From assembly GCF_934561205.1 (NCBI RefSeq), contig NZ_CAKTFU010000006.1, positions 1 to 64,000 of the forward strand: a DNA stretch of 64,000 nucleotides, given 5' to 3'. The notes below the pieces were generated by a model that made no database searches, was not told where the DNA came from, and saw only the letters and a list, made by a program, of their open reading frames with translations. This DNA comes from an uncultured Gemmiger sp. Its GTDB lineage: Bacteria; Bacillota; Clostridia; Oscillospirales; Ruminococcaceae. The translations under genes and the position numbers were made by a program. Below, one piece after another: positions 1 through 7,307 of the stretch (positions within the stretch are counted from its first letter, which is position 1; each line of letters opens with the position of its first letter).

Positions 1-73
1 AGTTTAGCTCAGCTGGGAGAGCATCTGCCTTACAAGCAGAGGGTCAGCGGTTCGAGCCCGTTAACTTCCACCA
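1..73 (+). tRNA. tRNA-Val (UAC), 5' end cut by window
   Basis: The anticodon TAC sits at 31-33 in a 7-base loop closed by a TCTGC/GCAGA stem. The 3' acceptor strand AACTTCC, discriminator A and an encoded CCA end at 73. The matching 5' acceptor would be GGAAGTT, so about three bases lie upstream of the window. It is the first of five clustered tRNA genes. Confidence 0.93.
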
Positions 74-78
74 TGTGT

Positions 79-155
79 GGCCCGGTAGTTCAGTTGGTTA
101 GAACGCTAGCCTGTCACGCTAGAGGTCGTCAGTTCGAGCCTGATTCGGGTCGCCA
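79..155 (+). tRNA. tRNA-Asp (GUC)
   Basis: A full cloverleaf with acceptor GGCCCGG/TCGGGTC (two G-U pairs), anticodon GTC, and encoded CCA at 153-155. It starts five bases after tRNA-Val, so both are probably cut from one precursor. Confidence 0.95.
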
Positions 156-158
156 TTT

Positions 159-234
159 GCCTCTGTAGCTCAGTCGGTAGAGCAGGGGACTGAAAATCCC
201 CGTGTCATTGGTTCGATTCCGATCGGAGGCACCA
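159..234 (+). tRNA. tRNA-Phe (GAA)
   Basis: Acceptor GCCTCTG/CGGAGGC, anticodon GAA in the loop CTGAAAA, and encoded CCA at 232-234. It follows tRNA-Asp by three bases. A hairpin with a T-run comes directly after it. Confidence 0.95.
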
Positions 235-241
235 AGTTCTT

Positions 242-271
242 GTACGTTCTCTTATAAAGAACGTACTTTTT
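242..271 (+). terminator. intrinsic terminator inside the tRNA array
   Basis: A nine-base stem, GTACGTTCT with AGAACGTAC, is followed by five T residues. It lies between tRNA-Phe and tRNA-Gly, where no room remains for a separate promoter. It is therefore probably leaky. Confidence 0.75.
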
Positions 272-273
272 AT

Positions 274-349
274 GCGGCCGTAGCTCATCTGGTAGAGCGC
301 CACCTTGCCAAGGTGGAGGTAGCGAGTTCGAGCCTCGTCGGCCGCTCCA
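274..349 (+). tRNA. tRNA-Gly (GCC)
   Basis: Acceptor GCGGCCG/CGGCCGC, anticodon GCC in loop TTGCCAA, and encoded CCA at 347-349. Terminator-like hairpins lie on both sides. Confidence 0.95.
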
Positions 350-359
350 AAAAACAGTG

Positions 360-383
360 AAACCGGCTCCTATGCCGGTTTTT
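360..383 (+). terminator. intrinsic terminator after tRNA-Gly
   Basis: The stem AAACCGGC/GCCGGTTT has a six-base loop and runs into a T-tract. It separates tRNA-Gly from tRNA-Cys with no visible promoter between them. Confidence 0.72.
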
Positions 384-392
384 CACTAATAT

Positions 393-467
393 GGTGACGT
401 GGCCAAGTGGTAAGGCAAAGGTCTGCAAAACCTTCATTCACCAGTTCAAATCTGGTCGTCACCTCCA
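393..467 (+). tRNA. tRNA-Cys (GCA)
   Basis: Acceptor GGTGACG/CGTCACC, anticodon GCA in loop CTGCAAA, and encoded CCA at 465-467. It is the last tRNA of the array. Confidence 0.95.
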
Positions 468-469
468 CA

Positions 470-509
470 AACCGCTTTCAAGTGCAAGCTTGAAAGCGGT
501 TTTTGTTTT
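470..509 (+). terminator. terminator of the tRNA array
   Basis: A 12-base stem ACCGCTTTCAAG / CTTGAAAGCGGT followed by TTTTGTTTT, just after tRNA-Cys. It is the strongest hairpin of the array and the likely transcript end. Confidence 0.85.
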
Positions 510-570
510 GGGGGTCTCCCCTGCTCCGGGCTGTCACCCCGCCCTACGGGGCAAAAAAATATGTTACGGC

Positions 571-719
571 GTAGGGGCGGGGCATGCCCCGCCCGCGACC
601 ATATACTATAATGAATAGAATGGGTTGGCTTGTAGGGGCGGCATATATGCCGCCCGCTGCAATCATACCGTTATTTCCTACCGGGTAAACCCCACGGGAC
701 GCAACTATGCGTCCCTACA
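571..719. repeat. three palindromic GTAGGG-type intergenic units
   Basis: The gap 510-760 holds no gene. It carries three related palindromes: a perfect GGGCGG(GG)..CC type at 575-594, a perfect one centred on CATATATG at 636-655, and an 8-base stem with a 4-base loop at 696-715. The first two are preceded by GTAGGG. The third is bordered by the same motif in reverse (CCCTAC). The shared border and different cores suggest a dispersed short-repeat family, not three chance terminators. Confidence 0.7.
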
Positions 720-760
720 AACCTGCCGAAGGTTCGCAATCGTCCCATTCGTTTATTGAC

Positions 761-795
761 AAACTAAGGGGGAGCGCCCAACGGGCGCTCCCCCC
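761..795 (-). terminator. terminator of the rubrerythrin gene
   Basis: A 12-base GC-rich stem (768-779 with 783-794, 3-base loop). On the minus strand it runs into CTTAGTTTGT. It lies directly downstream of the rubrerythrin stop. Confidence 0.75.
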
Positions 796-818
796 CTTTA
801 CCTGTATTTCGGTGTCGA

Positions 819-1355
819 TTATTTGAAATAGCGGTCCAGCAGGCCCTGCATACCGCGGCCGTGGCGGGCCTCGTCCTTGGCCATTTCATGCACGGTGTCA
901 TGAATAGCGTCGAGGTTCAGCTCCTTGGCCTTCTTGGCCAGGTCCATCTTGCCGGCGCAGGCGCCGCACTCGGCGTCAACGCGCATCTGCAGGTTCTTCT
1001 TGGTGCTGTCGGTCACGACCTCACCCAGCAGCTCGGCAAACTTGGCGGCGTGCTCTGCCTCCTCAAAGGCGTAGCGCTTCCAGGCCTCGGCGATCTCGGG
1101 GTAGCCCTCGCGGTCGGCAACGCGGCTCATGGCCAGGTACATACCGACCTCGCTGCACTCGCCCTGGAAGTTCTCGCGCAGGCCCTGCACGATCTCCTCG
1201 GGGGCGTCCTTGCCCAGACCGACGACGTGCTCGGTGACGTAGGTGTTCTCTTTCTTTTCGATGAACTTAGAGGCCGGTGCTTTGCAGACCGGGCAGAAAT
1301 CAGGAACAGAACCCTCGGCGATGTAGCCGCAAACGGTGCAAACATATTTAGTCAT
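819..1355 (-). CDS. reverse rubrerythrin (rubredoxin domain first)
   Basis: A non-haem di-iron peroxidase of anaerobes that detoxifies hydrogen peroxide and oxygen in the cytoplasm. The rubredoxin-like iron site is N-terminal (Cys6, Cys9, Cys21, Cys24), the reverse of classical rubrerythrin. A ferritin-like four-helix domain follows, with EAEHAAKF and DEARHG di-iron motifs. Length 178 aa fits reverse rubrerythrins of Clostridium. The start is set by an AGGAGG site just upstream. It is a single-gene unit with a consensus promoter (1417-1445) and its own terminator. Family assignment is firm; the physiological electron donor is not visible. Confidence 0.93.
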   Translation of the reverse strand: MTKYVCTVCGYIAEGSVPDFCPVCKAPASKFIEKKENTYVTEHVVGLGKDAPEEIVQGLRENFQGECSEVGMYLAMSRVADREGYPEIAEAWKRYAFEEAEHAAKFAELLGEVVTDSTKKNLQMRVDAECGACAGKMDLAKKAKELNLDAIHDTVHEMAKDEARHGRGMQGLLDRYFK

Positions 1356-1390
1356 AGTGGTGCCTCCTGTTGATTGTTATCACATTTATA

Positions 1391-1406
1391 AGACAAATTC
1401 TTGTCT
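1391..1406 (-). promoter_or_regulatory. candidate operator in the rubrerythrin leader
   Basis: The inverted repeat AGACAA-ATTC-TTGTCT lies between the -10 box and the ribosome site of rubrerythrin. The position fits a repressor site, possibly for a peroxide-responsive regulator. It does not match the classical PerR box, so the regulator is unknown. Confidence 0.4.
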
Positions 1407-1416
1407 TTCTGCCTGT

Positions 1417-1445
1417 ATTATACCGCACATAATCTGCGTTGTCAA
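1417..1445 (-). promoter_or_regulatory. rubrerythrin promoter
   Basis: On the minus strand a perfect TTGACA (1440-1445) and TATAAT (1417-1422) are separated by exactly 17 bases. This is a full sigma-A consensus and predicts strong expression. Confidence 0.88.
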
Positions 1446-1475
1446 TAGGTTTGCAAAATAAATTAGGAATAAATC

Positions 1476-1994
1476 TTAAAAATGAACACGGCTCTCCCCT
1501 GCTGCGGGCAGTGCCCTGAACAGTGCCTTGCTTACCATATAACTCAGGCTGCCCACAACCAGCCCCGCCACCAGCAGCACGGGCGCGTAGCCCAGCGCCA
1601 CGGCATCCGAAAGCAGCAGCGCCGCGCCGCAAAGCTGGCCGATGTTGTGTGCCAGTGCGCCGCTGACGCAAAAAATGTACCCGCCGACACAGGGCAGAAA
1701 ACTCAGCGCCAGCAGCACGGCCAGTGACAGTCCGCCGCCGCACAGCGACAAAAACCCCGCGGTGGCCCCGCGCGTCAGCAGGGCGAACAGCGCCTTCAAC
1801 AGGACCAGTGCGGCGGCATCGCGGCGGCGCACAAACAGCAGCGCATACATGACCACCAGATTGGCAAGCCCTAACTTCATGGCGGGCATCAGCCCCAAAA
1901 GCGGCGTGACCATGCTTTCCAGATAAGAAAGCGCGATGGCCAGCGCAAACAGCATTCCGTTGCGGGCCACGGTGCGGGCGGTGCGGTTTCTCAT
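1476..1994 (-). CDS. Gx transporter family / HepS-I-like membrane protein
   Basis: A 172-aa integral membrane protein with about five hydrophobic helices. The stretch around residues 30-45 (LMPAMKLGLANLVVMYAL) is typical of the family labelled heptaprenyl diphosphate synthase component I or Gx transporter (PF07456). Despite the old name, these proteins are ECF/RNF-like membrane components, not prenyl synthases. The ATG at 1994 was chosen because GGAAAGG precedes it; longer frames run into the opposite gene. It stands alone, and its substrate cannot be read from sequence. Confidence 0.75.
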   Translation of the reverse strand: MRNRTARTVARNGMLFALAIALSYLESMVTPLLGLMPAMKLGLANLVVMYALLFVRRRDAAALVLLKALFALLTRGATAGFLSLCGGGLSLAVLLALSFLPCVGGYIFCVSGALAHNIGQLCGAALLLSDAVALGYAPVLLVAGLVVGSLSYMVSKALFRALPAAGESRVHF

Positions 1995-2125
1995 GCAAAG
2001 TGACCTTTCCTTGTGGATTTTACCTTCTATCTTGAGTTTACGGCAGTTGCCGCGCAAAGTCAAGCGCGCGGCGCAAAGCACAAAAAATTTACAATCTCTG
2101 CGGCCCGCCATTCGACCGAAACGTC

Positions 2126-2154
2126 TTGAAATACCACTCAAAATAGTGTATTCT
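2126..2154 (+). promoter_or_regulatory. promoter of the DUF4358-MBOAT-DHHW cassette
   Basis: TTGAAA (2126-2131) and TATTCT (2149-2154) with a 17-base spacer, about 70 bases before the lipoprotein start. Confidence 0.72.
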
Positions 2155-2223
2155 AATAGTATGCAGCGATGCCCCGCCCGTGCGGCGCTGCCGTTACTAA
2201 ACACAAAAGGAGAATTCTCTTTT

Positions 2224-2784
2224 ATGAAAAAACTGCTTTCTGTTGCCTTGTGCGCTTTGCTTTTGACCGGCTGCGGCGGTGCCGCCGCTTCCTCCGGCAG
2301 TGCCGAATCCACCCCCGCTTCCTCTGCCGTGAGCAGTGAGGCGGCTTCCTCCGACACTGCGCAGGACAGCACCCCGGCTGCCGAAACCGTCGATCTGGAC
2401 GGCATTGTTTCGGCGCTGGAGGCCGTCAACCCCATCGCCAACCCCCGCGCGCTGGACGATTTCTCGGTGCAGAATGAGCTGCTGCTGACGATGGACAACA
2501 TCGAGGCCTACAAGGGCGATGTGACCAACGATCAGGCAGACTGCGGCCTGGTATTTGCCGTGCAGGCCAAGCCCGGCAAGGCCGCTGACGTGGAGGCCGA
2601 GCTGAACGCCTACAAGGACAGCCTGGCCGCCAACGACCTGTATGCCGAGTTTGCCGACAAGGTCGCCCAGGCCAAGGACGCCCGCATTGTCAGCAAAGGC
2701 GACTGCGTGGTGCTGGTGATCGCCGGTGTGGGCGGCCCCGACTACGCGGACATCGACACCGCCATTGCCGCTGCCCTGAACTGA
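2224..2784 (+). CDS. DUF4358 lipoprotein
   Basis: A secreted lipoprotein of 186 aa. Residues 1-17 form a lipoprotein signal ending LLTGC, with Cys17 the predicted lipidation site. A Ser/Ala/Glu-rich linker follows to about residue 55. The rest is a compact DUF4358-type domain (typical run VFAVQAKPGKAADVEAEL, later IAGVGGPDYADIDTAI). The ATG follows AAAGGAGA. It heads the cluster with MBOAT and DHHW genes downstream, a frequent trio in Clostridia. It may be an accessory factor of the acylation machinery; that role is inferred from position only. Confidence 0.8.
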   Translation: MKKLLSVALCALLLTGCGGAAASSGSAESTPASSAVSSEAASSDTAQDSTPAAETVDLDGIVSALEAVNPIANPRALDDFSVQNELLLTMDNIEAYKGDVTNDQADCGLVFAVQAKPGKAADVEAELNAYKDSLAANDLYAEFADKVAQAKDARIVSKGDCVVLVIAGVGGPDYADIDTAIAAALN

Positions 2785-2798
2785 ACCTGAGCCGTAAC

Positions 2799-2833
2799 AA
2801 GGCCGCTGCCCTACGGCAGCGGCCTTGTTTTTT
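2799..2833 (+). terminator. terminator after the DUF4358 gene
   Basis: Stem GGCCGCTGCC with GGCAGCGGCC, extended by AA/TT pairs, then TTGTTTTTT. MBOAT starts 28 bases later, so it probably depends on read-through. Confidence 0.8.
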
Positions 2834-2860
2834 ACCACTTTCAAAAGAGGAGAGCCTAGC

Positions 2861-4252
2861 ATGGTTTTTAACAGTGTTGTGTTTCTGTTCGGCTTTTTGC
2901 CGTTGGCGCTGCTTTTGTATTATCTGGTGCCCGGCAAGCTGAAAAACGCCGTTCTGCTGCTGGAAAGCCTTGCCTTTTACTGCTGGACCGGGGTGCAGTA
3001 CCTGCCGCTGATCGTGTTTCTGGTGGTATTCAACTACATCTGGGGCCTGCTGGAGGAGTTTTTTACCCGTCGGCGTCCCCTGCTGCTGACGGTATCGGTG
3101 CTGGTCAACCTGGCGGCACTCGTGTATTTTAAGTATGCGAATTTCCTGATCGACAGCCTGAACAGCCTGACGCAGCTGGGCATTGCCCGCCTGGACGTCG
3201 GCGCCGTGCTGCCGCTCGGCATCAGCTACTATATTTTTAAGATCATCAGCTATCAGGCCGATATCTGCACCGAAAAGATCAAGGCGGAAAAAGACCCCGT
3301 GACCTTTGCCGTCTATGTGCTGTTTTTCCCGCAGCTGATCGTAGGCCCCATCATCAAATACCGCGACATGGCCCCGCAGCTGCACAACACCCGCGACCGC
3401 TGCACCGCCGCGCTGGCGCAGACGGGCTGCGAGCTGTTTGTTTTCGGTCTGGCGCAAAAGGTCATTCTGGCGGATTCCATCGGCGCCTTATGGAGCGACA
3501 TCATCGGCACGGGCGGCGTGGGGCTGGCCAATGTCTCCACCCCGCTGGCGTGGCTGGGCATTCTGGCGTATTCCCTGCAGCTGTACCTGGATTTTGCAGG
3601 CTTCAGCGCCATGAGCAACGGCCTGGCCGCCATGCTGGGCTTTGAATGTGCCGCCAACTTTGATTTGCCGTATATTTCCGGCAGCATCACGGAGTTCTGG
3701 CGCCGGTGGCATATCTCGCTGTCGGGCTGGTTCCGCGAGTACATTTATATCCCGCTGGGCGGCAACCGCAGGGGCGCTGCCCGCCAGATGCTGAATATGT
3801 TCGCCGTGTGGGCGGCCACCGGCATCTGGCACGGCGCAAGCTGGAACTTTATTGTGTGGGGGCTGTACTACTTTGTGCTGCTGGCGGTGGAAAAGCAATT
3901 TTTGCTGCCGTACCTCAAAAAAGGGCGTGTCTGGCCGCACCTGTACACCCTGTTCTTTGTGGTGGTGGGCTGGGGCATCTTTACCGCCAACCAGCCCGGT
4001 GCGCCGCTGGGGCTTTTGCTGCAAAAGCTGTTTGTGCCGCAGGGGGGCATCTCGGCGATGTATTACCTGCGCAACTACGGGGTATTTTTGCTGCTGGGCG
4101 GTGTGTTTTCCTCGGCGCTGCCGCGCAAGCTCTGGCAAAAGCTGGAGCGCTGCACCCCTGTGCGGCTGGCGCTGTTTGCCGCTGTTGCGGTGCTGAGTGT
4201 GGCCTATGTGGTGGCTGCCACCAATGCCACGGCGCTGTACGCCAATTTCTGA
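2861..4252 (+). CDS. MBOAT family O-acyltransferase (AlgI/DltB-like)
   Basis: A polytopic membrane acyltransferase of 463 aa that passes acyl groups from a cytoplasmic donor to an extracellular acceptor. The AlgI/DltB signature FWRRWHISLSGWFREY starts near residue 279. The catalytic His is His324 in TGIWHGASWN. Hydrophobic helices run through the whole length. The ATG at 2861 follows AGAGGAGA; an upstream in-frame ATG overlaps the terminator and was rejected. A DHHW protein follows at 16 bases, matching AlgI-AlgJ and DltB-DltD partnerships. The acceptor glycopolymer cannot be read from this window. Confidence 0.93.
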   Translation: MVFNSVVFLFGFLPLALLLYYLVPGKLKNAVLLLESLAFYCWTGVQYLPLIVFLVVFNYIWGLLEEFFTRRRPLLLTVSVLVNLAALVYFKYANFLIDSLNSLTQLGIARLDVGAVLPLGISYYIFKIISYQADICTEKIKAEKDPVTFAVYVLFFPQLIVGPIIKYRDMAPQLHNTRDRCTAALAQTGCELFVFGLAQKVILADSIGALWSDIIGTGGVGLANVSTPLAWLGILAYSLQLYLDFAGFSAMSNGLAAMLGFECAANFDLPYISGSITEFWRRWHISLSGWFREYIYIPLGGNRRGAARQMLNMFAVWAATGIWHGASWNFIVWGLYYFVLLAVEKQFLLPYLKKGRVWPHLYTLFFVVVGWGIFTANQPGAPLGLLLQKLFVPQGGISAMYYLRNYGVFLLLGGVFSSALPRKLWQKLERCTPVRLALFAAVAVLSVAYVVAATNATALYANF

Positions 4253-4268
4253 AAGGAGGATACCCTGT

Positions 4269-5450
4269 ATGGACAAGGTCATTTACCGCAAAAATGCGGG
4301 CAAGAAACGGGGCTATCCCCTGCTGACGCTCTCGGCCGTGCTGCTGTTCGGTTTTGCGGCGGTCAACCTGGTGTGGCCCAAGCGTGATGTGCTGGAGCTG
4401 GAAAACCGCAAGGCGGCGGCACTGCCGGCGTTCCGCGTGCAGGATGTGCTGGACGGCAGCTGGCAGGCGGGGCTGGGCCGCTGGATGCAGGACCGAATTG
4501 CCTTGCGCGATGTCTGGGTGAACACCCAGCGCGCCGTGGACGAGACACTGTTTGCCAAGGCGGAGGAAAACGGCATCTTGCTGGGCAAAGAGCATTGGAT
4601 GTTCACAAAGCTGTTTACCGTGAACGAGGCCGCCCAAAAACAGCTGGACAAAAATGTACAGGCGGTCAGCGCGTTTGCCGCCGCCCACCCCGGCAAGGTG
4701 ACGTTTCTGCTGGCCCCCTCGGCCAGCGTCATCTACCCCGAAATGCTGCCCGTAGGTGCGCCGATGGCGGACGAGAATGCCCTGCTGGACGGTATTTTTG
4801 CCGAGGTATCCAAGACGGCCGATGTCATCGACCTGCGCGAAACCTTTACCGCCGACAAGCAGGAGTACCTGTATTTTAAGACCGACCACCACTGGACGAC
4901 CCACGGCGCCTACCGCGCGTATGAGCAGTTCTGCCGCCAAAAGGGGCTGACCCCCTTTGACACCGCCGCGCACGAGGCTGTGACTGTGCCGGATTTTCAG
5001 GGCACGCACTACTCCGCCACGCGGCTGTGGAACGTGGAAAATGACGAGATCGTCTACTATCCCCTGCCCAACCGGATGACGATTTTCAGCATTGTGGGCG
5101 AGGCGCAGTACGAGCCGCAGACCACCGAAACCCTGATCAACACCGAAAAATTTGCCGCGCGGGATAAGTACGCCGCCTTTTTGGACGGCAACAACGGCTA
5201 CTCCGAAATCGAGGGCGACGGCAAGGGCAGCATTCTGGTGGTCAAGGACAGCTACGCCAACAGCTTTGTGCCCTACCTGACCGCCAACTACAAGAAGATC
5301 GGCGTGGTGGATTTCCGCAATTTCAAGTACGGCCTGGATTCCACGATAGAAAAAGAGGGCTACGATGAGGTGCTGATCTTGTACAACTTCCAGACCTTTA
5401 TCAGCGATGCCAACCTGATCTATATCACACGACCCACTACGATACAATAA
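4269..5450 (+). CDS. DHHW family protein (AlgJ/AlgX-like acetyltransferase partner)
   Basis: A 393-aa protein with one N-terminal membrane anchor (about residues 14-32) and a large extracytoplasmic domain. The name-giving D206-H207-H208-W209 motif is intact, and a nucleophile-like Ser328 sits in KDSYANS. This gives the Asp/His/Ser set of SGNH-type acetyltransferases such as AlgJ and AlgX. An excellent AAAGGAGG directly after the MBOAT stop fixes the start. It probably receives the acyl group from the MBOAT channel and moves it to a surface polysaccharide. Confidence 0.88.
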   Translation: MDKVIYRKNAGKKRGYPLLTLSAVLLFGFAAVNLVWPKRDVLELENRKAAALPAFRVQDVLDGSWQAGLGRWMQDRIALRDVWVNTQRAVDETLFAKAEENGILLGKEHWMFTKLFTVNEAAQKQLDKNVQAVSAFAAAHPGKVTFLLAPSASVIYPEMLPVGAPMADENALLDGIFAEVSKTADVIDLRETFTADKQEYLYFKTDHHWTTHGAYRAYEQFCRQKGLTPFDTAAHEAVTVPDFQGTHYSATRLWNVENDEIVYYPLPNRMTIFSIVGEAQYEPQTTETLINTEKFAARDKYAAFLDGNNGYSEIEGDGKGSILVVKDSYANSFVPYLTANYKKIGVVDFRNFKYGLDSTIEKEGYDEVLILYNFQTFISDANLIYITRPTTIQ

Positions 5451-6336
5451 TCAGCCTTGGGGGCTGCGGTTTGTCCGCAGCCCCTGTTTTGTTGGCGCAC
5501 TGCCGCCAGAATGCAAAATGGTAGAGGTCCGCCCCTGCGGCGGCCGCATCGCCGCACAGCGCCCCGTAGGCGGCGCACAGGGCGGTTTCCAATGTGGCAG
5601 AGACATCCTGCCTGACGGGGGCATCCGACGGCTTCTGCAGCTGCGTATCGCGCAGATAGAGGTACAGCGTTTCTCCGTCGCAGACAAGGTTGGTCTTGGC
5701 GTTTACGCTACAGGTGCCGAAGCGGCAGCGCAGCGCCCCGGCGTGGCCTGCCAGAACCGCAGCCAGTTGGGCTTGCAGGGGCTGCTCGTACAACACGGAG
5801 GCGTCGGGTGTCAGCAGCCGCATGGCGTAGCATTCGGGGCGAAACACAGGGATAACAAACCCCGCATCACTGCTGAAAAGCTGCTGTAAACCGAAATGCA
5901 GCCGATTTTGCCGCAGCGTCTGCTGCATGGCGGGCAAAAGTGCGGCGGGGTCACTGCCGAGGGTCTGCACAAGAAAAAGGGAGATCTCAGGCGCGGGGGC
6001 GGCACGCTCGTACAATAGTTCCCCCAGCTGCCGCGCCTGCTGCCAAGTGGAGCTGTCGGGAAAGGCGGCCAACTCCAGCTGCCCGTAAAAGACCTCGCCG
6101 GGCAGGGCCTCCTCGGCGGCGGAGAGCGCCTGTGCGGGCGTTGCGGCGGATGCCGTGGTTACGGTACAGGCTTCGGCCGTGTCGCTTTTCGGGTCGGCGG
6201 CAAGCAGGGTGGCGGTGTAGCCGCTGCCCTGCCTTTGCCAGAACACCGCCCGCACGATGGTGCGCTGCGAGAGTGATGTGCCCGCGCAGCCGCAGAGCAG
6301 CAGCGCGGCGATCAGCGGGACGAACCTTTTTTGCAT
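5437..6336 (-). CDS. GerC-type spore germination lipoprotein
   Basis: Third subunit of a GerA-class nutrient germinant receptor, anchored in the spore inner membrane. A lipoprotein signal MQKRFVPLIAALLLCGC places the lipidated Cys at residue 17. About 280 residues follow that resemble the Ger(x)C family in architecture, though similarity is weak and the protein (299 aa) is shorter than Bacillus GerAC (about 370). The start at 6336 was chosen for the signal peptide. It overlaps the permease gene by 25 bases, pointing to coupled translation. Identity rests on operon position as well as sequence. Confidence 0.78.
   Translation of the reverse strand: MQKRFVPLIAALLLCGCAGTSLSQRTIVRAVFWQRQGSGYTATLLAADPKSDTAEACTVTTASAATPAQALSAAEEALPGEVFYGQLELAAFPDSSTWQQARQLGELLYERAAPAPEISLFLVQTLGSDPAALLPAMQQTLRQNRLHFGLQQLFSSDAGFVIPVFRPECYAMRLLTPDASVLYEQPLQAQLAAVLAGHAGALRCRFGTCSVNAKTNLVCDGETLYLYLRDTQLQKPSDAPVRQDVSATLETALCAAYGALCGDAAAAGADLYHFAFWRQCANKTGAADKPQPPRLIIVS
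5460..5493 (+). terminator. terminator of the MBOAT-DHHW cassette
   Basis: A ten-base stem GGGGCTGCGG/CCGCAGCCCC with a 5-base loop, then TGTTTTGTT. It lies inside the 3' coding end of the opposing gerC-like gene. Confidence 0.82.
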
Positions 6337-7307
6337 AGCGATACCAACCCCCCTCCCGCAATGACGGTACCCGCCAACAGCAGGCACAGTGTGCTGCGCA
6401 GCCGAAAGGCGGCATCCAGATCCAGCTTGCCAAGCACAACGCATAAAAACCAAACGCCGCCGATGAACAGAGGAAAATCACGCAAGGACGTTGCATTTTT
6501 GCGATTCTCCCCGCCGGACAGACGGGTGACGGCGTACAGATAGAGCGCGATTTTGAGTGTGACGGCCATCACCCACAGGGTCAGCTGCAGCCAGTCCAGC
6601 CGATGAAACACCGAAACACCGCCGCTGCGGGCGGCGGCATGCAGCGGGTCTGCCTGCCGAAACATGGCATCGCCGTAAAACAAGGCCAGCAAAAAATGTG
6701 CGCCCACGTCCGCCCCCAGGGCAAGCGCCGCCAGCCTGCCCGCCGTGCGGCGGTCCTGCTTTTGCGGTGCGGGCCAAAGCGCGGGCAGCAGGTATTCGGG
6801 GAAAAGCGTCAGCTGGTCGGCGGCTGCCGTGCCCAGCTGTGCCGGCGTCAGCGGACGTACCGACAGGTTGGGCAGGCGCAGAAACGGCGCGGCGGACAAA
6901 AGCAGCAGCACCCCCGCCCCCGCCAAAAGGCACAAAACGGCGTAGGCGCTTTGGGATAAAGCCGACACCCGACGCAGGTACAAAACGGGCAAAAGCAGCA
7001 AAAGGCAGACGGCAGACAGCCGGATGCTGCCGGGGTAGATGCGCTGTATCAGCGCGGCCAGGCGCAAAATTTCCAACACGCAGGAGAAAACCAGCAGGGC
7101 GGCAAAGGGCCATGCGACGGCCCGCCCGACCCCTGCCACCGAAAAGCCATAGGAAAACAGCAGGCACACGGCCGCCAGAATCGGCGCACAGAGCAGCGCC
7201 GCAAAAAAGCCCGCGCGCGGCAGGTAGGCCGTTTGGCTGCGCAGCAGCACGTTGGACAAAAGCCCCACCAGCAAGGCGGCAAACAGGTTTGGGGATTCAC
7301 GTTTCAT
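6312..7307 (-). CDS. GerAB-type spore germination permease
   Basis: Second subunit of the germinant receptor, an APC-superfamily membrane protein that probably binds the germinant. The 331-aa product has about ten hydrophobic segments, slightly short for the family (about 360). The ATG at 7307 lies 11 bases inside the end of the gerA-like gene. The order A-B-C on one strand with overlaps is the standard tricistronic receptor. Sequence is divergent, so the family call depends partly on neighbours. Confidence 0.8.
   Translation of the reverse strand: MKRESPNLFAALLVGLLSNVLLRSQTAYLPRAGFFAALLCAPILAAVCLLFSYGFSVAGVGRAVAWPFAALLVFSCVLEILRLAALIQRIYPGSIRLSAVCLLLLLPVLYLRRVSALSQSAYAVLCLLAGAGVLLLLSAAPFLRLPNLSVRPLTPAQLGTAAADQLTLFPEYLLPALWPAPQKQDRRTAGRLAALALGADVGAHFLLALFYGDAMFRQADPLHAAARSGGVSVFHRLDWLQLTLWVMAVTLKIALYLYAVTRLSGGENRKNATSLRDFPLFIGGVWFLCVVLGKLDLDAAFRLRSTLCLLLAGTVIAGGGLVSLCKKGSSR

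Noticed and set aside
571..719. Possible CRISPR array
   Set aside because: The units are only three, have palindromic and different cores, and show no regular spacers.
1995..2501. N-terminal extension of the Gx transporter gene to 2501
   Set aside because: It would cross the promoter and 5' half of the divergent lipoprotein gene. The ATG at 1994 has a good ribosome site.
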